Shown here in pieces: positions 26,901-39,589 of a DNA stretch of 64,000 nucleotides. The position numbers were made by a program, and so were the translations under genes. Source of the stretch: Tetrahymena thermophila SB210 (lineage: Eukaryota > Ciliophora > Oligohymenophorea > Hymenostomatida > Tetrahymenidae); contig NW_002476413.1 in assembly GCF_000189635.1 (NCBI RefSeq), positions 496,001-560,000 of the forward strand. Direction: 5' to 3'. The notes under the pieces were generated by a model. The model was given only the letters and a program-made list of their open reading frames with translations, was not told where the DNA came from and did no database searches. Numbering within the stretch: position 1 is the first letter of the stretch; the number at the start of each line of letters is the position of its first letter.

Positions 26901-29900
26901 TATCTATTGTTTACTTGTTTACCGATTTTACAACATTTTATTTTTTTCATTATTTTTTATTATAGCGATTAATTTTTAAAAATGATATTAAATATTATTA
27001 TACCCATAAAAAAAGGGTTACTTACTTATATTTTTTTGAATATTATTTCATTTTTGTTTTTTAAAGTGATTAATACCATAAGAATTTTTATATTAATTAT
27101 TTTAAATACCTCGTTGCCCATACATAGAGTATTTTATACCTATTATCATAATATAATTTTAATGGTAAATAATTAATCTAGTTAAACAAATAATACATTT
27201 AAACATTTTTGATTATAGTTTTTTAATTATTTTCCTTTTATCATCACAAAGAAGCTCTCAAGGGAATTTATGATTTACAACATTTTAATGTCTTTTTTAA
27301 TCTAGAACTTTGCTTTCTTCAAGACAGATTTACTTTATATTTTCAATGTGATATTTAAAAAGACAATATAGCAGAAGATTTTTTTATCATAAGTGTAGTC
27401 TTCATATATAATCTCTTACAGTTAGAACTCAGTTTATCATCTTTTAACTAATAGTATCCATAAGTTATAACTTTCAAAATGTTATCTGTCTTTAAAGTTT
27501 TTTTGATCGCCATTAAATTTATGCATAGATTTGGGAGTTTTTTTCGTTATATTAAATCTTTTTATAGCCTAATTACTTAGCAATTAAAATTTAGTTTCAT
27601 TATTTAAATTATTTTGTTTGCATCTAAATGGCATCAAAATATTGTTAATATTCTTCTATTTTTAATAGATTTCTGAGATTTTCATTCTTCCGCCTAATAC
27701 TATTATAGTTATAAATATTTTTTTGTGCTTAATTAGCTATCGTCACGTTACTTCGATTGCTGTTGGTTAATAATATTACTTTAATGCCTTTTAAAATCCC
27801 TATTTATATTCTTTACAAAATTTATTTAATAGCCTAAAGTACAAGAGAAATTTAGATATTGTAATTATTAAATTGTTTTTTTATTCGACCATTTTTATAA
27901 TTAAAAATTATTTTTGTGCAAATTTTTGATCATTTATTTGTTTGTTTGATAGTTATTTTCTCATCTACTATATCATACTAAATATTATTAAAATTAATTA
28001 TTGTTTCAAATCAAAGAAAATTTTAAAGCTTAATAATTCATGAATAATTACCCTGAATTAATTATTTTAATACTAAATAACATTTATATTACCTAAAAAA
28101 TCAAATAAATTTATAGTTAGGAATATTTTAACTTAATATTTTTATAATATAGCTCAATCGCAAATATTCATTTTTCATTATTTTAAATAGTTCGATAGTA
28201 ATAAAGAAGTATTCTCTTAATCATCTCTTTTTTAAAAAGTAATACATAAGTTAAAGAAATTTAAGACTTCAGATATAATTTTTAAATAAAAAATTATTTC
28301 ATATAAATGCATTGTGCTTGAAATTATAAAAAGAATTCATTTTTGTTTAGAAAATTCATTACTGTTTACACAAGTATTTGATTTTGGGCTTAATCAATAT
28401 TCTGATAAATACTAATTTGTTATAATCCTTTTTCGTAACTTCTTAAAAGAGACGCATTATTAAAAATGGAAACTTAAAAAACAGAGATTTTTATTATATC
28501 TATTATTTCATATAATATTTTTTTAGAGGAAAAAAATATTTTTAAGTTTTATTTCATTATGCATAATAGTTACTGTGATAATATTAACTTAAATAAAAAA
28601 ATTTTTTATAAATACAATATAAATTTGATTGTTTAATTTTAATTTATAGAAAGATTGATTTCCTTTTATTTGAAAAAAAATGACAAGAAAATATCCATTT
28701 TTTATCAAAAATTTTTTGTAAAAATTACAATGAAGATGAGTACAACATATATTAGTTAAATTTCTATATATGAAAATGATCAGTGTTAGGTTTTATTTTT
28801 AAAATAGAAAGTGTTACAATTTTCTTAGAATTTAAATCAGTATATTTATTTACTTTTAGATTAAATTAGATGGCAGAGCTAACAATTTAATATTTGCAAA
28901 AACATGCAATAAATAACATAATCTCTACTTAATAAGAAAATATAAGATCAATAATTAAAAAATAATCATTAAGAATTTTGTAAGGTGATTTATTAAATCT
29001 GTAAAGCTATCACAATTTAGCTATTTACAATTAAAAAGAAGTAATTAGTTAGTCGAAATCTTAATTACTTAAACAACTCTATTTTTAGAAAAATTTTAAT
29101 TTTTACCATAAAAATTTCAAAGAAAACAAATATAGTAACATAAAATATTATTGTGGAATGCGTATTTAAAAAAAATGGAATATTAGTATCCATTGAATAA
29201 ATAATACTTAACAAGAAATGAAATATAACCAATATGAATTGAAGTAGAATTTTAGGTTATTTTTTTTAAAAACTCATGAATTTATAATTTATGTTAAAGT
29301 TGAATTCATTCTATAATATTACTGGAAGATAGTTTCTTTTTATTGATCAAATAAATATCGATCAATTCAAGAAATCTTATCAAAAATTGTGTATATTAAA
29401 GAAAGAAAAAATGCACTTTGATAAATCAAATTTCTAACCAAATTGAAAACATTATTTTATTTTTTCATTAAAGAAAACTAATTTGAAGCTTTCTACTATT
29501 TTTAGGAAAAGATCATTACTATATTTGGTATCTATATAAAAAATTAATATTCATACTCACTTAATCTATAAATTTGAAAGTTAACTTTTTGCTTGAAAGG
29601 CATTTTTAGTTATAAATAGTAAAATATTTACTTTTGTTCTAAATATTAATTGAAGTTTAGTCAGTAAATCGATTGACCATCGCTAAATGTTTAAGCTATT
29701 TTAAAAGTTTTTTAGATAAATAATATCAAGTTCATATTTATTTACTAACAATTACACTTTGTAAATCCAACAATCTTTCTTAAATATTAAATTACAAAAG
29801 TAAATTTATATCATCAAAGTAATTTTTTTATTGGTTTACATAATAATTAAATATAAAAATTATAATTTTCATGTCAAATACTTAAAAACTCTGATTTGTA

Positions 29901-30312
29901 AAACAAGAAATTAATTAGATGGGGTAAAAATTTAATCATTTTTTTATTGGTTTACATAATAGGTAAATATCAAAATTATAATTTTGTCAATTACTTAAAA
30001 ACTCTGATTGATATGGAAATATATAAATATATCAATATAAAAATATAAATCCAAATAGAAATAGCTTATTTAAAATCAAAACTTATAAAAATCAAACAAA
30101 TTTCTATTTTTCATTGTAAAATTTAATAAAAGATCTTAAAGTTTCCTTTTTGAAACTATTTTATTAAAAATAAAAATAAGTCAACTTCAATAAAATTATT
30201 TAACTTATTTACATTTTTATTAATTCAATTAATTATTAATAAAATAAAGAAGTTAATTAATTTAATAGTAATAACATCAAAATTTTTCTGGTTAAAGATA
30301 AAAAAATGAAAT

Positions 30313-30951
30313 TCATTATTTTATTTTCTAATAATTTTTATTGATAACTTTTTTGGGTCTACCTCTTTTTTAAGCTGGTTCTAATGCAAAATCTTAAACT
30401 TTTTAAGATCTGTGAACATCTTTGACATGGTTGTGTAATCCACTTAAATTTTTATAAGCTATGTCACATTTTTTGCAAGTATTTTTTTTTGGATAATTTA
30501 GATTAATTTATAATTATTGATTTTGATAGAATTATTGATAATCTACACTTAATATTGCTTAGATTTAATTAAAAAAACTATCATCTTGTTATTATTCATT
30601 TTATCTATAATCACTTGAAAATATATCATCATAATTCTAATCAGAAGATTCATTTTGTTAAAATTAGTTTTCAGTTTATTGATTTTGGTTAATCTAATCA
30701 ACGTCTTCTTCATTTGAAAAGTTCTACTAATTATTTGCTTGATCAAAACTCGATTGTTATTCTTATTAATTAGAAATGTTACTATTGTCTTCTTAATTGA
30801 AGCTATGAAGAGAATTATCTTCAATATTTTATATATTTTTTATGTGATTTTCAGATTAGATTTTTTCAGTGCTATAACTTATGTTTGAAGTTTTTTTTGC
30901 ATCTTCTACTTCTTATTGAGTTTAATATTTGTAAATTTCATTAAAATTCAT
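30313..30951 (-). CDS. N/Q-rich protein with one C2H2 zinc finger and AT-hook (212 aa)
   Basis: Unit B counterpart of the gene at 17156-18199. ATG at 30951, TGA at 30315-30313, no intron; the frame is open throughout with TAA/TAG as Gln. The N-terminus (MNFNEIYKYQTQQEVED) matches the unit A protein. The repetitive N/Q-rich middle is shorter by about 135 residues, yet every length change keeps the frame. The finger is closer to the classical form: CKKC, 12 residues ending LHN, His, VKDV, His. The AT-hook QKRGRPKKVIN follows, with a tail of about ten extra residues (KNYQKIKQ). Frame-preserving indels argue that the gene has been under selection since the units split. Confidence 0.85.
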
Positions 30952-31590
30952 TTAAGACTGAAAATTTTAAAAAGTTTATTAATCCTAGAAATATTATTAT
31001 TTTTTTAGAATGTGAAATATTCACAATTTTAGTTATTTTTAATTTTATATAAAAAACTGCTTATTCCTATTTATACATTACTTATATCATATTAATAAAA
31101 CAATAAAATAGTTTTTTTTATTAATGTGAATTATAAAATAAACTTAATATACAATAAATACTATCAGCCAATAGCGCTGATTTTTAAATTAATTTAAATT
31201 TGATGAATTAAGATAGATTAGATAAAATTATCTTATTAATCAAAAATAAAAGGGTTTTAATTTTTTTATTTTATTCTTTTTTTTAGAAACTCTAAATTTA
31301 AAAAATTAACTGAAATAATTCAACCATTAATTACTATTTAGAGTAATCTACTTATTAAAGTTATTAATTGGGGTAACTAAAAAATTATTATTTTTTTTTT
31401 ATTACATAATAATAAATCAGGATTTTCTTTATATTTACAGCAAATAATATCCACTAATAATAAAATGATTATCTTATATGATATTAAAAAAATAAATATT
31501 AGATTTTGCTAAAAATGAAAAATAATTGTTAATTAATTTGAAATACTTGAAATAAGATATTTCGAAAAAAAGATTAAAAAATTAATTATT

Positions 31591-32181
31591 TGATTTTTTT
31601 TTAAAAATGAGCAATTAATTTATTAATTTTACATGAAATTTTTTTGAATTTTTTTCCTTTCAAAATTTTCAAAATAAAAATATACAGTTTAAAAACCTCA
31701 ATTAATTTAAATTAATAATTTTTTTTACCAAAATATTTAAAATACACAAGAAAAGAAAGCTCTAATTACTTTTTTGTTAAAACTATTATATTTTTAATAA
31801 TTCAAATAAAAATAATTAAAAATCATTTTAATTTTTTATTTTACTTTTAGCTACTCGAATTTATCATTAAATCTTATAAAAATGGAACTTATAAATTTTA
31901 TTTTATAACTTATTAAAATTAAAATAGAAAGTCACATTAAATATCTTTTAAATATTTGAAATTTAATTTTTATTACAGAATTTATCAGTTTATGAGTTAG
32001 AAATAAGCTTAAATGATCTTAATAATCCAAATTACTTTAATTAATTTAATTCGAAATCTGGAAAATAAAATGATTATTTTTTACTTATTTGTTCTCTTTT
32101 TGTTAGCTTAAATACATATAATAAATAAATAAAAATTCAGATAACAATTAATAGCAAATACAATTATTAATAATATAAAAA
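31591..32181. other. AT-rich spacer before the VWA gene
   Basis: About 0.6 kb between unit B and the VWA gene; no coding frame or repeat recognised. It should carry the VWA promoter. Confidence 0.45.
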
Positions 32182-35002
32182 ATGATCTCATTGAAGAAAT
32201 AGTAAAAAGTATCTCTATGTTGTTATTATGACTCTCAAATAGTGAAAGAAGTTGATGCTAAATATAATTTCTAAGTTAGAGGATCTATTGCTAGTCATGA
32301 GCTTTATCTTAGATATGAAAATACAACATCAAAGAATTAAACATTTATGCTCAATTTTGGCTTATCAGAAGACACTTACTTTGAGCATTTATCTGTTAAT
32401 ATTAATGAAAAAATCACCAATTTCAATGTCGAAGATAAAAAATATGAAAATTAAACAGTTTTTTTCAAAGGTAAAATAATTTTCTGCTTAATTTATTAAA
32501 ACTATAATAGTTATTTACATTTGTTGAAAGAAGCTTTTTTAATACTCTTAGTAACATAGAAGATTAAACAAATATTTTAATTAAATATTCATATGTAATG
32601 TTTTGTTATAAAAATTAAATTATTAAAAATATCATATCAAATCAACAAAATAAATATCCACTTATTTTATTTGACCTTGTTATTAAAGTAAATATTTTTA
32701 ATTTTAAAATCTTTAATATAATAAAGAAGGTTCACTCTTGCAATTACAAGGTAATATCTCAGTTTAGATTGGTAAAATTGATAAAGGCAAAGAATTTGTT
32801 GTCTGCTTTAAATATAATGAGCTACTTCTTGAAAAAGAATAACAATATTTAATGACTTTACCTTTTTGCTAAGCGTGAATATTATTTTTTAGTATTTTAC
32901 ATTTTTTAAATTATTTTCTTTTAAATATGATTTAGGAAGCTATTTCAAAAAGTTGAAATAAACGGTGATGTTTATTCACAAAATAGTTAAGATCAAATTA
33001 TTTTTGCTGAATTTATGGATATTAATCTAAATAAACTAGTAAAAATTTAGCAAGTTAATAATAACCACTTTAAAGTAAAGGGTGAGCTATCTAAAATTAA
33101 TGAAGGGTATTTTTCCCAAGAAAAAGCTTATCTGAAGGTTAAGTATACGAAAAATAATCTAAGTATGCTCTCATTTGATTAAAAAAATTCAGAAATTTCC
33201 CCTTACTGTGCACTAATCAACTTTATTCCCCCTTAAATTTCTACTTAGGAGAACTTATTGACAAAAACTACTGATTGTAAGCCCAAAATTAGTTTAGATA
33301 TTTTTATAGCTTATTATTTTAACAATAAAAAAAGAATTGATTAAATCTGAATTTGTTCTTATCATTGACAGAAGCGGTTCAATGTATGGCCCTAAAATGG
33401 AACTGGCTAAAGAATCATTAATATTTTTCTTAAAATCATTACCAGTTGGTTCTATCTACAACATTATTTCTTTTGGTTCTACTTGTGAGATTATGTTTGA
33501 TTAATCTGTGTAGTTTAATGATTAGAATGTGCAAAATTCTATTCAGCAAATAGATTAGTTCTCTGCAAATTTGGGAGGAACCAATGTATCTAAAGCTTTA
33601 GAGCATGTTTATTTAAATCTCTTCGACTAGTATGGTTTAAGAAAGAAAATTTTCATTATAACAGATGGAGAGTTTACTGACAGAAATGAAAGTATTGTTT
33701 ATTAACTCCTCTAATTAGAATAAATAAATAAATTCTTTTTATTTAGCATAAGAACTTGTCAACGCATATTAAAATAGATGTGATATCAATGTACTTTGCA
33801 TTGGAAAAGATAGCTAATTTTAATAGGCTATAGAAATTGCAAATAAAACTGGAGGGTTCACTTAACACGTCAAAGATCATATCGATATAATTTCAAAAGT
33901 AAGTTTACCAATAATGAATGATTTTATAGGCAATAAAATATATTAATCAATCTATCTATTACATAAAATAGGTAATACTTTTGCTTTCTTAATCATGCTA
34001 AGACTTAAGGAATAGCGTTTAGATGGACTCTTCTTCTGATCATGACGAGTGTATTGACTGTATTGTTCCAAACCCTAAATAGATTAGTTTTATTGACAGA
34101 TCTAAAACTTTGAGATTTTATATTTTCTTGAATAAGAAATTCGAAGATGTTAAAAAAATTAACTTTAAGCTAACTACAAAATTCTAAAATGATGTAAAAT
34201 TTGAAGATAATTATGTTATTGATATCAAAGACCAAGCAAAATAAGAACACGCAAACATTCATAAATTGGGGCTATATTAGTTAATAAAATAGATTATTAT
34301 CAATTAGTGGAGAAAATGTGAAGATATTTTCGAAGATATCACTCATTCCTTCAAATTTACTCAAAACAATATAATAAATTTGCTAAAAAAAGAAGCAATA
34401 AAGTAATTTTTAAATTTAATTTATAATTTATTCATTTCCTAATTATTAATTTAGATTTTAAATTCTTTGTGATTATACTGCTTTCGCAGGTTAAATATAA
34501 GTAAGAGATAATAATAAATAAATGTCGTAGCCACAATAATAACCAAAAAATTAACTTTTTGGTTTATGATAAAATGAATAATGTGATTTCATCTTAAATT
34601 GATGATATTGTTAACAAGAGTGGTATAGATGTATTGAAAATTATCAATTTTATGAAATAAAATCCTTACTTGAAAGTAATTCGATTATAAAAAATTAATG
34701 GGCTTTGGGAATTCTCAAACGACCTTTTATCTACTCTGAACTTAAGTGTAGAAAAATTTGATAAGATCAACCCTTTAAGTAATGCAATATCAAACTTTAG
34801 AGATATTTGGATTTCAATGATAATCGCTTTCTGGCTATAAGTATTTTGTTATTAATTTGCTAATCAGCATAAGTTTATTCTCAAAAAGTCTCTTGAGTAA
34901 ATAGAAAAAATAAAAAAAGAATAATTCATCTAAGATACTACTGCTATACTTAAGTAATTCTTTGAAAATTATAAATCAGTAGCGATTTAACTTTTTTAAT
35001 GA
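32182..35002 (+). CDS. VIT and von Willebrand factor A domain protein, spliced
   Basis: Proteins with VIT plus VWA domains (inter-alpha-trypsin-inhibitor heavy chain and VWA5A-like) bind partners through a metal site. ATG at 32182. Exons that fit in phase: 32182-32470, 32727-32874, 32936-33276, 33335-33691, 33747-33898, then from 33930; the introns are all GT..AG (256, 61, 58, 55 and 31 nt). The VIT domain covers exons 1-2 (SHELYLRYENTTSKN, ISVQIGKIDKGKEF). VWA domain: complete MIDAS motif DRSGSM, Thr in GGTNVSKALEH, Asp in ITDGEFTD. The C-terminal exon (from ATG-containing text near 34575 to TGA at 35000-35002) has LWEFSNDLL and IWISMIIAFWLQ, the usual end of VWA5A-like proteins. The junction between about 34400 and 34490 is unresolved. 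No signal peptide, so probably intracellular. Confidence 0.8.
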
Positions 35003-35761
35003 TTATAAAAATAAAAAGAAAATTGGTAATATTTAAAAACAGGCTTTATTTTTTATTTAATAAATTAATGTTTTGTTGTTTTTTTAAATTAAATTTTAAT
35101 CTCTAATAAAATCTAAAAAATTAATTTTAAAAAAACAATATTTTAGTTCAAATTAATCAAAAAATTAATTTACGAAAATAGACAAAAATATCTTTCTTAG
35201 CTGAACTCAACATTTAATTACAAAAATTATTTTTTTAATAAGTAATTTTTATAATTCAATTTTATTAATATTTGTTGTTTTTCTTTTTTTTTTCAAATTG
35301 TGAATCAAATAATAAAAGAAATATTATAATAATAAGAAGCTTTTATTTTTGAGAGCAAGTGCGATTAAAATAATTTGGTATTTTATGCATTAAAAATAAT
35401 TTCATGATATCCTAAGTTACATATTATACTTAAGTAATGAGGTAATTTAAGAAGAATACTTGCGTGCAAAATCTCAAGTCAATTGACCCTATTAACGATT
35501 ATCGATTACTTGGTTCAAGTCGAGTTAGGCTATTAAAAACAGTAAAAAAATTTAATAGAATTAGCTGGCTTTAGAAATATAAAATATCTCAAAATCGCGT
35601 GCTTATGTACCTTATTTCCTTGATCATATTTTTAATCAAACATAAATAAAAAATATTCTTTAAAATATTAAGATGAAAAAAAATTCACAAAAAATATTTA
35701 AAATTTTAATTTTATTAAATGAAAAAACACGGTATATAAAACTCGCTTTTTGTAAATTTTT

Positions 35762-36722
35762 ATGGCAATTTACTCTAATTAAAAAAAGAGAAAGATAAAG
35801 AAAAAATCACAAAATATTAATAACCAACCTAACCTTAACATTTAAAGTGAAATGAAAGAAACAATAGAAATAAAACAAAAACAAAATAATAGCTAAATGG
35901 TTATTAAATCTACACAAATAACAAAAAGGGGTCAACAACACATAATAGAGATAGGTTATCTAAAAAGAGTTATGAAATGTAAGACTCACATTATTAATGG
36001 TAGATTATAATAACGCAGACTTAGAGAAACCTTCGAAAACACTTTTACTAGCAATGATATTGTAGGAAGCACAAATTATCTCAGAGATAGATATGTCATA
36101 AATTCACTGATATAATAAAAGCTATTAAATCAAAGAATAGGAGATTATTTTTATACTATGATTATAATTACTTGCTAATACAGTAAAGACCTGGCGATAA
36201 TTATTTGAGAGCCAAACCTGGGGCATGAGAAGAAATTATAGAAATAAAAGATAATTATGCTAAATTTACAATTATTTATGATAAAATATAAGAGGAAACT
36301 GAAATTCAAATACGAAACAACTAAAACATAGAAGAAAAAATGAAATGTGGTTAAATGTAAATTTAAAAATAGAAGAAATTGAAAGAAATGAATTAGAATT
36401 AAATGAAAATGAATAAGAATCACTAGTTGAAGAAAAAGAAAAAAATCTTAATTATAATTATAATTGAAAAAAAGAACTAATAAATAGTTGAATAAATGGA
36501 AAGCTGTAAAGCAATTTATGAGGAAATCAAATAAATAATAGAAAAAGACTTTAATAAAAACTTATAGAGCTTTAAAAGTGGTGAAAACAGTTATGTAAGA
36601 TAAAAATATTAATTAAAAAAAATTAAAAGAATACTAAAGAGCAGGATTAAAGACATGGCTAACAAAACTAGGATGGTAAAACCTTATAGATTGGGAAGTG
36701 GATAAAGAAAACAAACTATTAC

Positions 36723-36759
<37 letters not shown>

Positions 36760-36940
36760 TAGATAGAAAAAAGATTAGAAGGATAAGAAATAACACAAAT
36801 AAAACTTCAAAAAAGATATCAAAATATGGAAGGAGAAATACAAGAAACCAACTAAGAAAGTTACTTAAAAATGGAAGAAGAGGAGTCAAAAGTAGTTAAA
36901 AGAAAGAGAGGAAGATAAAGAAAAAATGTTATTAATTGAA
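35762..36940 (+). pseudogene. broken gene of unknown family ending in an AT-hook
   Basis: The plus strand is purine-rich and coding-like, but no single frame covers it. The first open piece (35762-36208, ATG to TGA, 148 codons) starts basic (KKRKIKKK) and continues with ordinary residues (YLRDRYVINSLIQQK). Further coding-like pieces follow in other frames, including a lysine-rich coiled-coil-like stretch and LKTWLTKLGWQNLIDWEVD near 36650, and the last ends with VVKRKRGRQRKNVIN, a degenerate AT-hook. The frame is interrupted at several places, so this is a decayed gene rather than an active one. A GATA microsatellite sits inside it. It belongs to the segment present in X1 but not in X2, so it probably came in with an insertion. 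No enzyme motif is recognisable; a mobile-element origin is possible but unproved. Confidence 0.45.
36722..36766 (+). repeat. GATA tetranucleotide microsatellite
   Basis: About ten units of GATA with one imperfect step near 36760, inside the broken AT-hook gene. In the local frame it would read as repeated Ile-Asp-Arg-Gln. Confidence 0.9.
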
Positions 36941-37099
36941 TAGAAAAAATAAGCCTAAAAGGCATAATATAAATAAAAATCTAAAAATATTGTGTAAAAC
37001 AATTTATAAGTTTAAAATTTGTATGTAAAATTATGAATAAAATAGTTATTAATTTTTTTAACCATTTAAATTACGTATAAAATTTTATAGGCATTTACT

Positions 37100-37500
37100 T
37101 TAATATAATTTGAGTTTTTATTAATAAAGATAACGCTAAATAAGGTACACTGTTTTTTTTTTCAATAATTTTATGTATAAGGTAAAATTTATTTGAAAAT
37201 AGATTTTATCAAACTTAAATTATCAAAAAAAATTTTTTTTTGTCTAAAATGTTTACCAATATTTTTTCTTAAAATATTTATAAAATAACTAAAATAAATA
37301 ATGAATTTAACAAAAACTTTCAAAATAAAAAATTTTATAAATCATTGAGTTTATGTATTATTAAAATGGAAATAAAAAATATGTTAGGATGTTTAAATAA
37401 AATAATAATTTTTTATTCATTTTGATATCATAAGATAAAATTTTTTGAAAAAAATAGAATTGATGGATGGGTTAACTTAATTGATGAGAATTAGTAGTAA
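37100..37500. repeat. fragment of the long repeat unit
   Basis: The stretch ending TTGATGAGAATTAGTAGTAA (about 37478-37498) with its left flank resembles unit A near 6440-6560 and unit B near 20450-20530. It lies at the right end of the X1-specific segment, as if a piece of the unit had been inserted or captured there. Confidence 0.4.
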
Positions 37501-37881
37501 AGTTTGAATTAAAAATAAATTGAAACTCAAGTCTATTATAATCAAGAAATTACAGCAATTTAAAATTTATACTTTATGATGATTTGTTAAATTAGCTTAG
37601 TTGTATTAAGCAAGAGATTATAAATAGTTTTAGTTATTAAATAGGGATATTTATTGCTATTAATTACAGTTTTCGTACTTTGTATTTTCAAGCAAATTAA
37701 ATTATAACATTTTTAATAAATAATTTTTAATTAAAATGTTTCAATTATATATTTTGATTTTTAACATAAATGCAAGTAATATAAATACACAAGAACATTT
37801 CTTTGTACTTTGATTTTGTTAGAATAATAACATTTATATATTCTTTTGAATAATTTAATTAAGGAAGAAAAAGTAAAAAAA

Positions 37882-38211
37882 ATGAGCAAGATAAAAGGCT
37901 AGAGAAGCTCGCTTTTATTAACAATCAATTTTTTTACAAGATTAAGGTGCCTTATGATAAAATATTAGGATGATGATAAGGCAAGATGCTTTTCGAGCTG
38001 TTATAATCAAAAATAAAAATTATAATATAAGAATGAAAAATATTCATTCTTACTTTATAATTGATTTAATAAAGAAACAAGAGAAGATTTTTGCATAATA
38101 TAAGAAGAAGAAAGAGATGAATCAAATTTAATAAAATCAGAAAGTAATTTTATGTATTGTCTATTCATGTTTAATTAAAAGAAAGTATCCACATTCACAG
38201 AATTTTTAGTT
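37882..38211 (+). pseudogene. short decayed reading frame, X1 copy
   Basis: A frame from ATG 37882 runs through RSSLLLTINFF and an acidic piece (EEERDESNLIKSESN) to TGA at 38209, but contains one in-frame TGA near 38063. The related stretch in X2 (about 49495-49720, starting AGAAGCTCGCTTTTATTA) lacks the ATG and has its own stops. No family is recognised. Most likely remains of a small gene, or chance openness. Confidence 0.3.
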
Positions 38212-38399
38212 TGAAAGAATACTAAATAAAAAACAAATAAAAAAATAGGTTGAATTGAAGTTTTTCTATTTTACAGCTTCATACTTTAATTAATGAGAAT
38301 ATAGCTTATATTTATATTTTATGCTGTTAATTCTCTGTTTATTACATATATTTATTTCAAATAAAAAGCAAAATAAATTTATCTATTATAAAAAAACAA

Positions 38400-38934
38400 A
38401 AAAATAGAACACAAATTTATTGGCTACTAAATTTATTCATGTTTAGTTATCAAATTTATTACAAATTATCCTAAACATCTATTTTTCTAAGTCTTCTTTT
38501 TTTTCTTATTATAAAAAAAAAGCTTTTAATTTTTTCCTTATCTTCAATTCTAGGCTTTTTTATATATGTGTACGAAGTGATCCGTTTTGATTGAATTAAT
38601 CACCACATTTACATTTGTATATATATGGTTTTTTTTCTCATTTATTTGATTGTTTACCTTTTGGTCTTCCTATTTAAATACGACGGTATAGTTAATTTTT
38701 ATAAATTTTTGAACTATTATGTATGCTTATGCAATGTTTAGTGAAAGAAGCTTGATTGGCATATTGATTTTCACACTATTTGCAATACCAATTTCTATTT
38801 TATCTGAGGAGCATATGTTCGTATGAGTCTAAATTTTATGAACTCTCTTCAAAAAATCTTTAAAGGGGGTATGAAAGTTGAGATTGATTAGAATCTTACT
38901 CGAACTGATCCTAGTCTAAATATTAGTTTGACAT
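38400..38934 (-). pseudogene. two-finger C2H2/AT-hook gene, interrupted
   Basis: Relative of the intact genes at 49758-50633 and 52229-52990. ATG at 38934 (MSNQYLDQDQFEQDS). Finger 1 is complete: CKQC, 12 residues, His, CISI, His (key residues WYCKQCENQYANQASFTKH). A GRPKGK AT-hook-like motif follows. Then an in-frame TGA at 38640-38638 ends the frame after 98 codons. Downstream in the same frame the second finger is still readable (YKCKCGDQFNQNGSLRTH) but its last His and the distal AT-hooks are not clear. A one-finger protein of 98 residues could still be made. Compared with its relatives, the acidic N-terminal part is also much shorter. Confidence 0.7.
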
Positions 38935-39589
38935 TTTTTTTATTATTGCTATTTTGTTTTCTTTATTATTGTTTCTTTTTTTAATTAATTAATTATAAAA
39001 AAATGATAAATTCTTTTTTGTGTTTTCAATCTATTTACAACTCTGAAACAAAAGAATTTTTTTATTACTTAAATTAAAGAATATATTGAAGGAAAGGTCT
39101 GATCTTAAATTTCAATGTAAATGTGATAGGATGTACGTAGTTCATGTATAAATTTGGGCTGCTTGCCTATCATTATAATTTCTGCTTTTATAATTTTTTT
39201 TACCTATCACTCCTTTATCAGTTAGTATTGACTAAAAAAAAAACAAAAATAAAAATATTTTAATACAATTCCAATCACTATTTTATAAGTTAATTTATCA
39301 ATAAAAAAATACTTACAAAGTTAAAGTCTGATAATATTTTTGAATCTGGTTAGAGAAGTCTTTTCTTTCAGTTTTTTAAAAGCAAAGGATAATTTAAATG
39401 GACTATTTGTTAAAAGAAAATGATCATGCATATTTATAAAATGGAGTAATTCAAAATATTAGCATTAACTGATTATTCAATTACAATAATATTAATTAAT
39501 TGCTCTCTCATTTAACTTTCAATTTTATTAAAAATGATCTAAGAAATTTAGAACTTATGTAATAGATTGATGTTTAATAGTAATAAAAA

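Larger units (their letters stand above)
19506..31590. repeat. long repeat unit B (about 12 kb)
   Basis: Second head-to-tail copy, starting directly where unit A ends. The end of A (TTTCGGAAAAAAGATTAAAAA near 19480) reappears at the end of B near 31560, after a deletion in B of the stretch matching about 18980-19465. It contains the 258-codon gene (21925-22701) and the zinc-finger/AT-hook gene (30313-30951) in the same order and strand as unit A. The remaining DNA (19506-21924, 22702-30312, 30952-31590) shows no convincing coding frame. The boundaries are approximate. Confidence 0.8.

Noticed and set aside
5515-31590. The long units as virus-like or Polinton-type (Tlr) elements
   Set aside because: No long terminal inverted repeats and no recognisable polymerase, integrase, packaging ATPase or capsid gene in either unit; the only genes seen are the unknown 258-codon gene and the zinc-finger/AT-hook gene.
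35821-35840. AACCAACCT resembling the Tetrahymena chromosome breakage sequence
   Set aside because: Only about 10 of the 15 positions of TAAACCAACCTCTTT agree and the 3' half is different, so it is not a breakage site; no true match was seen elsewhere in the window.
36175-36423. Minus-strand 82-codon frame rich in Phe and Leu
   Set aside because: Antisense shadow of the purine-rich decayed gene on the plus strand.
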